A stretch of DNA of 23,404 bases, taken from positions 1-23,404 of the forward strand of contig CANPZQ010000015.1 in assembly GCA_947588775.1 (NCBI GenBank), given 5' to 3'. The notes beneath the pieces were generated by a model. That model was not told where the DNA came from. It worked only from the letters and a program-made list of their open reading frames with translations, and made no database searches. The stretch comes from an uncultured Clostridia bacterium (GTDB lineage: Bacteria > Bacillota > Clostridia > Oscillospirales > Ruminococcaceae). The number at the start of each line of letters is the position of its first letter. The stretch's first letter is position 1. The position numbers and the translations under genes are program-made. This document shows positions 6,242 through 12,625 of this stretch, one piece after another.

Positions 6242-7060
6242 ATGAAAAAATACGTTCCGCCGCTTGTAATGCTTATAATATTTGAAACGGCTGCGGTAAC
6301 GCTTTGGCTGACGAAAGACAATATTTTCTATCTTTTCAACTTCAGCTATATCGGAATCTCGATTTCCCTCGGACTTTTCCTTTTCATAAAAAAATACCGC
6401 TATGCCCGCCGGGTAACGCAGCTCCTGGTCGGGCTTTATATGCTCGTCTATCTTGGATTTATTTCCGGGGAAAACATGCAGATTGAGGGCTTCTGGTACT
6501 ATCTTTTCACCGGCGTTTTTGAAGCGGCGACGATTCACTATGCGGTTGCAAAGATATTCGGCCCGCTTATTTTCGGAAGAGGCTGGTGCGGATACGCCTG
6601 CTGGACGGCGATGGTTCTCGATTTTCTCCCCTATAAAGTCCCCGAAAAGCCGGGAAAAAAGCTCGGCTGGATAAGGTATATAACCTTCGCGGCTTCTTTT
6701 ATATTTGTTTCGGCACTGTTTCTTGCCCATGTCGGAAATCTTGAAAAAATAATGTTCCGGGCGTTTATTGTGGGGAACGTCCTGTACTATGCCGTCGGGA
6801 TAATTTTAGCGTTTGCGTTTAAGGACAACCGCGCGTTCTGCAAATATATCTGCCCCGTCACGGTATTTTTGAAGCCGATGAGCTGCTTCTCGCTGCTCCG
6901 GATAAAATGCGATAAGGCAAAGTGCGTTTCCTGCGGAAAATGCAAAAAGGTCTGCCCGATGGAGGTCGACGTAACGGACAATTCCCGCCGGCGCAAAAAC
7001 GGCACGGAATGCATTCTCTGCTTTGAGTGCGTGAAAAACTGCCCGAAGGACGCGCTGTAA
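6242..7060 (+). CDS. Membrane 4Fe-4S protein (NapH/CcoG-like polyferredoxin)
   Basis: A 272-aa integral membrane protein with about five to six hydrophobic helices (roughly 7-24, 34-50, 58-74, 88-112, 145-163, 172-193). It has two membrane-side cysteine pairs, CGYAC (C116, C120) and CKYICP (C200, C204). Two C-terminal [4Fe-4S] clusters follow: CVSCGKCKKVCP (C228, C231, C234, C238) and CILCFECVKNCP (C257, C260, C263, C267). This is the layout of the NapH/NosR/CcoG-like group, which pass electrons between membrane and soluble partners. No reductase gene is adjacent, so the pathway is unknown. A GGAGG site precedes the ATG. Confidence 0.85.
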   Translation: MKKYVPPLVMLIIFETAAVTLWLTKDNIFYLFNFSYIGISISLGLFLFIKKYRYARRVTQLLVGLYMLVYLGFISGENMQIEGFWYYLFTGVFEAATIHYAVAKIFGPLIFGRGWCGYACWTAMVLDFLPYKVPEKPGKKLGWIRYITFAASFIFVSALFLAHVGNLEKIMFRAFIVGNVLYYAVGIILAFAFKDNRAFCKYICPVTVFLKPMSCFSLLRIKCDKAKCVSCGKCKKVCPMEVDVTDNSRRRKNGTECILCFECVKNCPKDAL

Positions 7061-7111
7061 AACCGGGGCTTTCCGCAAAATCCCTTCCCCACGGCCTTGC
7101 AGACTGCCGCC

Positions 7112-7191
7112 GGCGGCGGGGAAAGCTGTTGCGTCAGTCCCACCCGCCCACCCCTCCCGCCTTCCCTTATCCCCCCGCTTTCCCCGCCGCC
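7112..7191 (+). repeat. GC-rich hairpin element, copy B
   Basis: A perfect 15-bp inverted repeat GGCGGCGGGGAAAGC (7112-7126) / complement (7177-7191) with a 50-nt loop. The loop contains GTCCCACCCGCCCACCCC (7138-7155), the conserved core with one base changed. It lies between the 4Fe-4S gene and the LURP-one gene; no T-run follows, so it is not a standard terminator. Confidence 0.8.
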
Positions 7192-7231
7192 TCCCTTCCC
7201 CAAAATCCCCAAAAAAGGAGCCTCCTCCCCC

Positions 7232-7696
7232 ATGCTAACAATCCGCCAGCGAATCTTCACCCTAACCGATTCCTACGAAATCCGCGACCATGCCGGCCGC
7301 CCGCGGTACACCGTATGGACGGAGTTTCTGACGCTCGGCCACCATATCCATGTCGACGACGCGCAAAGCGGCCGCGAGGTCGGCACGATTGACGAGCGGA
7401 TTTTCACGCTTTTTCACCGCGCCGACGTCGACGCCGGCGGCAAAATTTTTGAAGTAAAGCGCGAAATCACCTTCTTCCGCCCGAAATATACCCTCTCGAA
7501 CGGCTGGCGGATTAAGGGCGATTTCTTGGGCTGGGACTACGAGATTACCGACGCGGACGGCTCGGTCGTCGCGACGGTTTCAAAGGAGCTTTTTCACCTC
7601 GGCGATACCTATACGCTTGTAACCGAAAAGCCCGAAAACGAGCTTGCCGCGCTTTTGGCGGCGATAACGATTGATATGATGAACTGTTCAAACTGA
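7232..7696 (+). CDS. LURP-one-related (YxjI-like) protein
   Basis: A 154-aa protein resembling LURP-one-related/YxjI proteins, a tubby-like beta-barrel fold. It begins MLTIRQRIFTLTDSYEIRD and shows the alternating pattern (RYTVWTEFLTLGHHIHV..., KYTLSNGWRIKGDFLGWDYEI..., ATVSKELFHLGDTYTL). No signal peptide or catalytic motif is visible. The function of bacterial members is poorly known; membrane or phosphoinositide binding has been proposed for the fold. AAAAAAGGAG ends 11 bases before the ATG, a long spacing. It lies 12 bp before ruvX and is probably cotranscribed with it. Confidence 0.75.
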   Translation: MLTIRQRIFTLTDSYEIRDHAGRPRYTVWTEFLTLGHHIHVDDAQSGREVGTIDERIFTLFHRADVDAGGKIFEVKREITFFRPKYTLSNGWRIKGDFLGWDYEITDADGSVVATVSKELFHLGDTYTLVTEKPENELAALLAAITIDMMNCSN

Positions 7697-7708
7697 GGGG
7701 GCGCCGAT

Positions 7709-8131
7709 GTGAAAATTCTCGCGATTGACTACGGCGACAGCCGGACCGGGCTTGCGTACTGCGACAAATTCGAGTCGATAGCCGCGCCGCTTGAAACGAT
7801 TTTTGAAAAGAGCCCGGAGAAGTGCCTGAAAAAAATCCTCGAAAAGGCTTCGGAGCTCGGAAGCGAGCTTATCGTCGTCGGCTGCCCGGTGAATATGGAC
7901 GGCACAAAGGGCCCGAGAGCGCGGCTCTGCGAGGAGCTCGCAGGGCGAATCGAGCGCGAATCCGGAATAAAAACCGTCCTCTGGGACGAACGCGTAACCA
8001 CCGTTCAGGCGATAGGAATCCTTAACGAAACGAACGTCCGCGGAAAAAAGCGCAAAGCCGTCGTCGACACCGTCGCCGCGACGCTTATTCTCGAAAGCTA
8101 TCTCGAATACCGCAAAAAGCACGGCGAATAG
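7709..8131 (+). CDS. ruvX: Putative pre-16S rRNA nuclease / Holliday junction resolvase RuvX (YqgF)
   Basis: A 140-aa RNase H-fold protein of the YqgF/RuvX family. Acidic catalytic positions are present: D7 in AIDYGDSRTG, the WDERVTT motif (92-98) and D120 in VVDTVAA. VGCPVNMDGTKGPRA is the typical central loop. Family members process the 5' end of 16S rRNA and were once named Holliday junction resolvases. The start is GTG at 7709, because GAGGGG lies 8 bases upstream and the ATG two bases earlier runs straight into a stop. A terminator follows at 8145. In many Firmicutes ruvX sits beside a DUF1292 gene; here that gene is close by but on the opposite strand. Confidence 0.93.
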   Translation: MKILAIDYGDSRTGLAYCDKFESIAAPLETIFEKSPEKCLKKILEKASELGSELIVVGCPVNMDGTKGPRARLCEELAGRIERESGIKTVLWDERVTTVQAIGILNETNVRGKKRKAVVDTVAATLILESYLEYRKKHGE

Positions 8132-8144
8132 GATATTTTGACAT

Positions 8145-8171
8145 AAAAATGCCCGCCCGGGGCATTTTTTT
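8145..8171. terminator. Terminator after ruvX, usable on both strands
   Basis: AAAAATGCCC (8145-8154) / GGGCATTTTT (8160-8169) form a perfect 10-bp stem with a 5-nt loop, followed by more T. The A-run on the 5' side allows it to act on the minus strand as well. Confidence 0.9.
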
Positions 8172-8194
8172 GCGCCCGAGCGGGTAAAAATCAT

Positions 8195-8386
8195 AAAAAA
8201 TTCCGCCTTGCCGGTGTCTGCGGACATAAAACCCGCACGAAGCAGGTTGGGTAAAACGTCCCTTGTGTTTCTCGCTCCCAGCGTCCGCCATAGCGGGAGG
8301 TCTGCAATCCGCACCCGGAGAACGAATCCCTTTTATTATGTGTTGGATTTATAAAACCGCAGACTGTCGTACAAAGCAGAATGTTA
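8195..8386 (-). ncRNA. Candidate 6S RNA (ssrS-like)
   Basis: A region of about 190 nt with no gene whose two ends pair along their length. ATTC (8200), GC, TTG and GTCTGCGG (8216-8223) face CCGCAGAC (8357-8364), CAA, GC and GAAT (8379-8382), with small internal loops between. Inside lies a large unpaired region and a long irregular inner stem (for example CTCCC/GGGAG around 8277-8312). On the minus strand a 6-bp hairpin, ACCTGC/GCGGGT, sits on the 3' side of the open region, and the closing stem runs into six U residues. Length, closing stem, open bubble and 3'-side hairpin fit 6S RNA, which sequesters RNA polymerase by mimicking an open promoter. The strand is chosen from the U-tail and hairpin position. 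No clear promoter was found, and the assignment is by shape, not sequence recognition. Confidence 0.45.
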
Positions 8387-8414
8387 TTATTTTGCGCCCG
8401 ATTTTTCGGGATAT

Positions 8415-8741
8415 TCAGGATGGCTCGCCGCCCTCGTCATCGTCTTCCTCGTCGCTGTCGTAATAGTCCTCGAGGCGTTCAAGGAAGATATTTCCGATTC
8501 TCTCGTATTCCTCGTCGTCGTCGATTGTGACAAGCATTTCCTCGCCGTTGTCGTCCTCGGCCTTGAGAACAACAAGCTGCGCGTCGCCGGAAATCGAATC
8601 GCGCGGGTCGTCATAGACGGGAACCATCGCGTAGTAGAAATTTCCGCCGTCCTCGAGGGTATCGAGAAGCTCGAAGGTATGCTCCTTGCCGTTTTCGTCC
8701 GAGAGGGTATAAATATCGGGGTCGTAGTTGTGTTCCGCCAT
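8415..8741 (-). CDS. DUF1292 family protein
   Basis: A 108-aa acidic protein with the DUF1292 pattern: DPDIYTLSDENGKEHTFELL (strongly like YrzB-type proteins), FYYAMVPVYDD, LVVLKAEDDNGEEMLVTIDD, then an Asp/Glu-rich tail (about 92-105). The function of the family is unknown; in Firmicutes it usually sits next to ruvX, as here, although inverted. The ATG at 8741 is preferred over the GTG at 8750 because AGAGGTG lies 6 bases before it and the conserved sequence begins there. A clear promoter lies at 8798-8826, and a small CCCGA/TCGGG hairpin follows the stop. Confidence 0.85.
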   Translation of the reverse strand: MAEHNYDPDIYTLSDENGKEHTFELLDTLEDGGNFYYAMVPVYDDPRDSISGDAQLVVLKAEDDNGEEMLVTIDDDEEYERIGNIFLERLEDYYDSDEEDDDEGGEPS

Positions 8742-8797
8742 AAAATGCACCTCTTTTTTTGCGGATAAGCACCGCGGCTCATTGCCGCAACAGATAC

Positions 8798-8826
8798 AGT
8801 ATAACCGAAAACGCGCGTAAAGTCAA
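8798..8826 (-). promoter_or_regulatory. SigA-type promoter of the DUF1292 gene
   Basis: Minus strand: TTGACT (8826-8821), 17-base spacer, TATACT (8803-8798). Confidence 0.8.
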
Positions 8827-8884
8827 GTAGGTAATTGTAAACAAAATGTTAAATAAAATTTTTTGAAAATTTTTAAAAAAACTA

Positions 8885-8913
8885 TTGACAATGACGAAAA
8901 AGTATGCTATATT
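8885..8913 (+). promoter_or_regulatory. Strong promoter of the repeat-containing leader
   Basis: TTGACA (8885-8890), 17-base spacer ending in TGC, TATATT (8908-8913): a perfect -35 with an extended -10. Transcription should start near 8920, some 637 bases before the next full-size start codon at 9557, so a very long leader is made. Confidence 0.8.
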
Positions 8914-8974
8914 ATAGACACAGAAAAGAGATAAGAAACAAGAAGGCGGGTGCCTTCCGAGAAAACTCAGAAAA

Positions 8975-9313
8975 GGGGACGATTCCGATGAAGAGGTATC
9001 GCAAAGCTTAGGTCAAAATACCCGAGAAAGATGTGATGTCCTATGAAACTCGCAAGGTCATGGATTTGAAACCGAAATAAATGCAAAGGGGACGATTCCG
9101 GTGAAGAGGTATCGCAAAGCTTAGGTCAAAATACCCGAGAAAGACGTGATGCTCTATGAAACTCGCAAGGTCATGGATTTGAAACCGAAATAAATGTAAA
9201 GGGGACGATTCCGGTGAAGAGGTATCGCAAAGCTTAGGTCAAAATACCCGAGAAAGATGTGATGCTCTATGAAACTCGCAAGGTCATGGATTTGAAACCG
9301 AAATAAACGTAAA
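8975..9313 (+). repeat. Three tandem 113-bp repeats
   Basis: Units start at 8975, 9088 and 9201, each with GGGGACGATTCCG, an exact 113-bp period. Only about six positions vary in the three copies. One is the A/G of the first micro-ORF start codon, giving ATG in unit 1 and GTG in units 2 and 3, so a valid start is kept. Each unit has a perfect GGTAT/ATACC hairpin enclosing CGCAAAGCTTAGGTC. The two halves of each unit resemble each other (starts 55 bp apart), so the unit is itself an old duplication. Confidence 0.9.
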
Positions 9314-9383
9314 GGGGTGAGTCCCGCATACAGTTAAGCCCATACCGGATTTTTACACTTTAAAGGTTTAAGAATAATCCCTG

Positions 9384-9492
9384 CGGAGATGATTCCGATG
9401 AATGTAAATAAACACAAAATTCTTTAAATTTCCCGAAAGGCGTGAATCCGATGAACAGGTGTGAAACCGCATAGCGGACTAAGACCGAATAA
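9384..9492 (+). repeat. Diverged fourth copy of the 113-bp unit
   Basis: It keeps GATTCCGATGAA at 9391, TTTCCCGA, GAATCCGATGAA at 9444 and the end ACCGAATAA in the same order and nearly the same spacing as the 113-bp units. The bases between have changed strongly. Both micro-ORF starts survive (9398 and 9451, 53 bp apart). Confidence 0.6.
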
Positions 9493-9511
9493 CTTTCATA
9501 TATATATACTG

Positions 9512-9539
9512 GGGAGCGGCGTTTGTCTGCTCCCTTTTT
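9512..9539 (+). terminator. Terminator or attenuator before the 9557 gene
   Basis: GGGAGC (9512-9517) / GCTCCC (9529-9534) form a stem with an 11-nt loop, followed by TTTTT, 18 bases before the next start codon. The 3' arm can instead pair with the ribosome site: TCCC (9531-9534) with GGGA (9549-9552), with T-run against A-run between. Terminator and ribosome-site hairpin are therefore alternatives, as in attenuated leaders. Confidence 0.7.
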
Positions 9540-9556
9540 CAAAAAAGAGGGATTTT

Positions 9557-10087
9557 ATGGTAAAAAAATCGATATTGTACATTATGACTGCGGCCATGGT
9601 TGTACTTTGCGTTTTTTCTTTTGAAATCGGTCGCGCAACCGCCCCGAAAGCCGAGCTGCCGCGCGAAGAGCCGCCCGCCCAAACGGAGGAAGCCGTTCAA
9701 AGCACGGAACCCGTCGAAACCGAGCCGGTGAAAACAGAACCTGTGGAAACAAAACCGGTTGAAACGGAACCCGCTCCGGAGAAACCCGTTCATACCTACG
9801 TAGAATACCCCGACTTAAAAGGCTGGGGCAAGGTAGTTTCTATTAACGATAATTGGCTTATTGAAGTAGAAACTTTTGACGCATGCGAGATAAGCATCCG
9901 AAACAAACGTATCGGAATTTATATAACCGATGATACGCCGATTTTCCACGATGAAATACCGAAAGAAAAAGAAAAAATAGAAGTCGGAACAAAAATCAAA
10001 TTTTATGGCCACTACATATACAATCCCGAGATTGCAGTCACATTACCCAAGGTCGAGGCTGTACAGATTGAAATTTATACATATTGA
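9557..10087 (+). CDS. Membrane-anchored extracytoplasmic protein with Glu-Pro-Val-Thr linker
   Basis: A 176-aa protein. Residues 5-22 form one hydrophobic helix after a KK start, an uncleaved signal anchor or signal peptide. Residues 30-78 are a low-complexity linker with repeats such as EPVETEPVKTEPVETKPVE. The C-terminal domain (80-176) is a small beta-rich fold (KVVSINDNWLIEVE..., IGIYITDDTPIFHD, GTKIKFYGHYIYNP) recalling OB-like DUF3221-type domains; this resemblance is tentative. The ATG at 9557 is chosen because AGAGGGA precedes it and the hydrophobic segment starts there; a longer frame back to 9461 would run through the terminator. Expression is probably governed by the long leader. 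It lies 43 bp before the protease gene and shares its low GC. Confidence 0.75.
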   Translation: MVKKSILYIMTAAMVVLCVFSFEIGRATAPKAELPREEPPAQTEEAVQSTEPVETEPVKTEPVETKPVETEPAPEKPVHTYVEYPDLKGWGKVVSINDNWLIEVETFDACEISIRNKRIGIYITDDTPIFHDEIPKEKEKIEVGTKIKFYGHYIYNPEIAVTLPKVEAVQIEIYTY

Positions 10088-10130
10088 AATTTAAGCAGAA
10101 GGAAATTTATTGGCAAAAGGAGTGAATAAA

Positions 10131-10910
10131 ATGAAAAATAACAATGATATGAATCGTATTGATCCAATTTTGGAAAGCGATTCCAAAAAATCAATTATAG
10201 GTGAAACGGACTGGACTTTAGTGCCCGACGCGGATAGGCTTGTTTTTCCTTATTTGGCAATTGCTTACCTTGGTATAGATTGGCCGTCGCCATATAAAAA
10301 ATCGCCCGGAACAGGTTTTTTCATTTCAAAAAACTGTATATTGACAGCTGCCCATTGCATACATCAGAAAACCGATTTGGCAGGGTGGATTGATGCCCAA
10401 GGGATAGATGTAAGCGTTGGGAAATATACAAACGGTACAGATGTAGGTGGCAAGCTTATATTAAATAGAAGCAACGCGGAGTTTTATTATTGCCCACAAT
10501 ATGTCAACCCCGATGGCAGTTCGAATTATGACTATGATTATGGTTATATTGCTCTTCGTGGAGGTAATGCGAGTTTTGACGGTCAGCCATTTAAAATAGC
10601 GGCTCCGGTTGATTACGCAATAACCAATTCTCCTCTGACTGTTACCGGATATAGACAAGAAGGCGATACTTATCCTATGTATACTTCAACAGGAATGTGT
10701 GAACATTTGTCTGCTCACGCAATTTATTACAAGATGGATACAGAAGCCGGAATGAGTGGAAGCCCTGTATATTCTTATAATAATTATGTTTTTGGAATAC
10801 ATGGTTATGGAACAAATCGAGATAAGGAACATGAAAATGGTTGTAATTCAGCTTGGCGAATATCTCAGGAATTTATTGACGAATTAACCCAAAAAGGATT
10901 ATACCCGTGA
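10131..10910 (+). CDS. Trypsin/V8-like serine protease
   Basis: A 259-aa chymotrypsin-fold protease. The triad is visible: His75 in LTAAHCIH, Asp136 in YDYDYGYIAL and Ser209 in GMSGSPV, the GxSGSP form typical of V8/glutamyl endopeptidases. GTGFFISKNCILTAAHC is the usual first barrel. There is no signal peptide: the N-terminus is MKNNNDMNRIDPILESDSKK, which could be a propeptide-like stretch, so location is unclear. The ATG at 10131 has AAAAGGAG 8 bases upstream; a TTG at 10110 is discarded. Base composition (about 40% GC by eye) is far below that of sipL downstream, suggesting horizontal arrival together with the preceding gene. Confidence 0.85.
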   Translation: MKNNNDMNRIDPILESDSKKSIIGETDWTLVPDADRLVFPYLAIAYLGIDWPSPYKKSPGTGFFISKNCILTAAHCIHQKTDLAGWIDAQGIDVSVGKYTNGTDVGGKLILNRSNAEFYYCPQYVNPDGSSNYDYDYGYIALRGGNASFDGQPFKIAAPVDYAITNSPLTVTGYRQEGDTYPMYTSTGMCEHLSAHAIYYKMDTEAGMSGSPVYSYNNYVFGIHGYGTNRDKEHENGCNSAWRISQEFIDELTQKGLYP

Positions 10911-10917
10911 TAATTTT

Positions 10918-10949
10918 AAGCCCGGACTCCCTCCGAGCCTTATTTTTTT
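10918..10949 (+). terminator. Terminator after the protease gene
   Basis: AAGCCCGGA (10918-10926) pairs imperfectly with TCCGAGCCTT (10932-10941), with one mismatch and one bulge, followed by seven T. Confidence 0.65.
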
Positions 10950-10970
10950 ATAAAAATTTCCCCCTTGCAG

Positions 10971-11000
10971 GTCATTATCATGAGCCAAGCCGAATATATT
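10971..11000 (+). promoter_or_regulatory. Possible SigE-type promoter of sipL-spoIVA
   Basis: GTCATTAT (10971-10978), 14-base spacer, AATATATT (10993-11000), against the mother-cell SigE consensus GTCATATT / CATACAAT: six of eight and five of eight matches. No SigA promoter is evident here, and both downstream genes belong to the SigE regulon in studied spore formers. Confidence 0.4.
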
Positions 11001-11021
11001 CTAACTGAAGACAGCGGTCAT

Positions 11022-11052
11022 AAGTCGGAGGACAAATTCTGACCTCTGACTT
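11022..11052 (+). other. Hairpin in the sipL 5' leader
   Basis: AAGTCGGAGG (11022-11031) pairs with CCTCTGACTT (11043-11052) over 10 bp with one G-U pair and an 11-nt loop. TTTTT follows only after nine more bases, so it may be a weak terminator for upstream transcripts or a leader stability element. Confidence 0.5.
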
Positions 11053-11081
11053 CCGACACTATTTTTAATACAGGAGGCAAC

Positions 11082-12614
11082 ATGGATTTCAAGCTTTCAA
11101 GGGAAAATTTCACCGTCCGCAAGGTTCTTTCGGACGCCGTGAACGAACAGGCGGTCGAGCTGGACTACGTTCTTCCCGACTACTGTCCCGAAATTTTTAA
11201 GGTTTTAAGCTGCCGGATATATCCCTCGGCGGCCCGCAGGACCCTGAACGGCTCTAAGCTCAGCTATGAGCTTTCGGTTCTCGTCAGGGTGGTTTATCTT
11301 TCGGAGAACGGCTCAATTTCCGCCTTCGAGCAGACGCTTTGCTACGATAAATCTTTGGACCTCGGCTTCAGCCCGAAGCTCCCGGCGGTATATATCGAGC
11401 CGTCGGTAAGCTCAAAAAGCTGCCGCGTCGTAAACAAACGCCGCGTCGACATCAGGGGCGTCGTTTCAGTCGGCGTAAAGGCAGTCTGCGACGACCAGCT
11501 TGCCGCGGTGACGTCGGCGAAGGGCGGGGGAATCCAGCTGAAATGCTCAAAAGTGACATACCCCGCCAAACGCCTTTTCATCACGAAGCGCGTAACCGTA
11601 ATCGACGAGGTCGAGATAATGCCCTCAAAGCCGGCCGTCGGGGTAGTTCTTCGGGCGGACGCTTCGGTAGCTTCAGCCGAAAAAAAGGTCCTTTCGGGAA
11701 AGCTTCTGACAAAGGGCGAGGTTTCGGTTACGGTAATCTATATCCCCGAGGGCGGCGGCGAAATCGAACGCCTCAGCTTCGACCTTCCCTTTTCCCAGGT
11801 TTCGGATATTGAGGGCCTCGACGACAGGTTCGACGTATTTGTCGACGCATGCGCCTCAAGCTGCACCGTAACGCCGTCGCCGAAGAGCGAGCCCGCGAAG
11901 CTCGGCTGCGAAATCGGAATCGACCTCAACTGCCTCGCGTTAAGGTTTGAAACCGCGAGCCTCTGCGACGACGTGTTTTCGACGGAATTTGAGGCCGAGG
12001 CGGAAAAGACCGAATGCCCGGTCGAATGCCTCCCCGAGGCGATAAACGAATCCCACCGCGTAAAGGCGACGCTCACCTATTCCGAGGGCGAGATAAAGAG
12101 CGTGATGTGCGCCCTCGCCGACGCGGGCGGCGCGGTTAAGCTCTCCGAAAAGTCAAACGGCGACGCGGCCGTTTCCGGAAAAATCTGCTTCACTGTTTTC
12201 GCGAAAAACGAGAGCGACAAGCCGGTATGCCTCGAAAGCGAGATAACCTACGAGCACATCCCCGAAAAGGGAATTTCGGGCTGCGACGTTTCGGGAATCC
12301 GCCCGGCGGTCGGCGCGGTTACATATAACCTTGTGAGCTCAAACGCGATTGAAATTTCCGCCGAGGTAAAGCTTCGGGGATATGTCTGCGAGGTAAAAAA
12401 TCAATGCTTCGTCAGCGACATTCGCTTAAATACCGAGAAGCCGGTTGAGCGCGACAAAGCGACCTCGCTTAAGTTATACTACGCGGAAGCGGGGGAAACC
12501 CCGTGGGAGATTGCGAAACGCTGCCGCGCGGGACTTGACGCAATTTTAGAGGAAAACGAGATAGAATCAGGGGCGATTGCCGAAAACACGATGCTCCTGA
12601 TACCTATTGAATAG
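11082..12614 (+). CDS. sipL: SipL-like DUF3794/LysM protein, SpoIVA partner
   Basis: A 510-aa protein with repeated DUF3794-type beta domains (roughly 20-160, 165-290 and 330-455) and a C-terminal LysM-like domain (about 463-508, KLYYAEAGETPWEIAKRCR...NTMLLIPIE). That architecture matches C. difficile SipL, which binds SpoIVA through its LysM domain and is needed to wrap the coat around the forespore in the mother cell. No signal peptide or membrane segment is present, consistent with a mother-cell cytosolic protein. An AGGAGG site lies four bases before the ATG. It is followed after 11 bp by spoIVA, which strongly supports the assignment. The family also contains uncharacterised DUF3794 proteins. 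Confidence 0.85.
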   Translation: MDFKLSRENFTVRKVLSDAVNEQAVELDYVLPDYCPEIFKVLSCRIYPSAARRTLNGSKLSYELSVLVRVVYLSENGSISAFEQTLCYDKSLDLGFSPKLPAVYIEPSVSSKSCRVVNKRRVDIRGVVSVGVKAVCDDQLAAVTSAKGGGIQLKCSKVTYPAKRLFITKRVTVIDEVEIMPSKPAVGVVLRADASVASAEKKVLSGKLLTKGEVSVTVIYIPEGGGEIERLSFDLPFSQVSDIEGLDDRFDVFVDACASSCTVTPSPKSEPAKLGCEIGIDLNCLALRFETASLCDDVFSTEFEAEAEKTECPVECLPEAINESHRVKATLTYSEGEIKSVMCALADAGGAVKLSEKSNGDAAVSGKICFTVFAKNESDKPVCLESEITYEHIPEKGISGCDVSGIRPAVGAVTYNLVSSNAIEISAEVKLRGYVCEVKNQCFVSDIRLNTEKPVERDKATSLKLYYAEAGETPWEIAKRCRAGLDAILEENEIESGAIAENTMLLIPIE

Positions 12615-12625
12615 GAGGGGCATAA

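Larger units (their letters stand above)
8920..9556 (+). ncRNA. Long leader RNA with tandem units and micro-ORFs
   Basis: The 637 bases between the promoter start and the ATG at 9557 contain no ordinary gene. They hold a small hairpin (AAGGC/GCCTT near 8943), three 113-bp tandem units (8975-9313), a 70-bp degenerate stretch, one diverged unit (9384-9492) and a terminator (9512-9539). Each unit has two micro-ORFs of 7-9 codons beginning ATG/GTG-AA. The first of each pair reads MKRYRKA-stop in all three near-identical units, and the second MKLARSWI-stop; the diverged unit gives MNVNKHKIL-stop and MNRCETA-stop. GGGG or GGAG precedes the first start by 9 bases. It could be an attenuator or riboswitch-like leader, a repeated small RNA, or a peptide-coding array. 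Confidence 0.5.

Noticed and set aside
8195..8386. T-box, cobalamin or TPP riboswitch at this structured region
   Set aside because: None of their conserved boxes is present and no suitable gene follows on either strand.
8988..9080. A 30-codon peptide per unit with an in-frame TAG read through (MKRYRKA, amber, then VKIPEKD...)
   Set aside because: TAG serves as a normal stop in several genes here (for example the response regulator, ruvX and sipL), and the longer frame is not kept in the diverged unit.
8975..9313. CRISPR array
   Set aside because: The repeats are contiguous 113-bp units with no unique spacers, and no cas genes are nearby.
8975..9492. Tandem c-di-GMP-I riboswitches, because of the word CGCAAAGC
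   Set aside because: Only that word matches what I remember of the motif; the P1b hairpin with GAAA tetraloop and its receptor are not found in the units. An Infernal search would settle it.
9461..9556. Upstream start for the anchored protein
   Set aside because: The extension would translate through the terminator hairpin and lacks a ribosome site; the signal-anchor begins at 9557.
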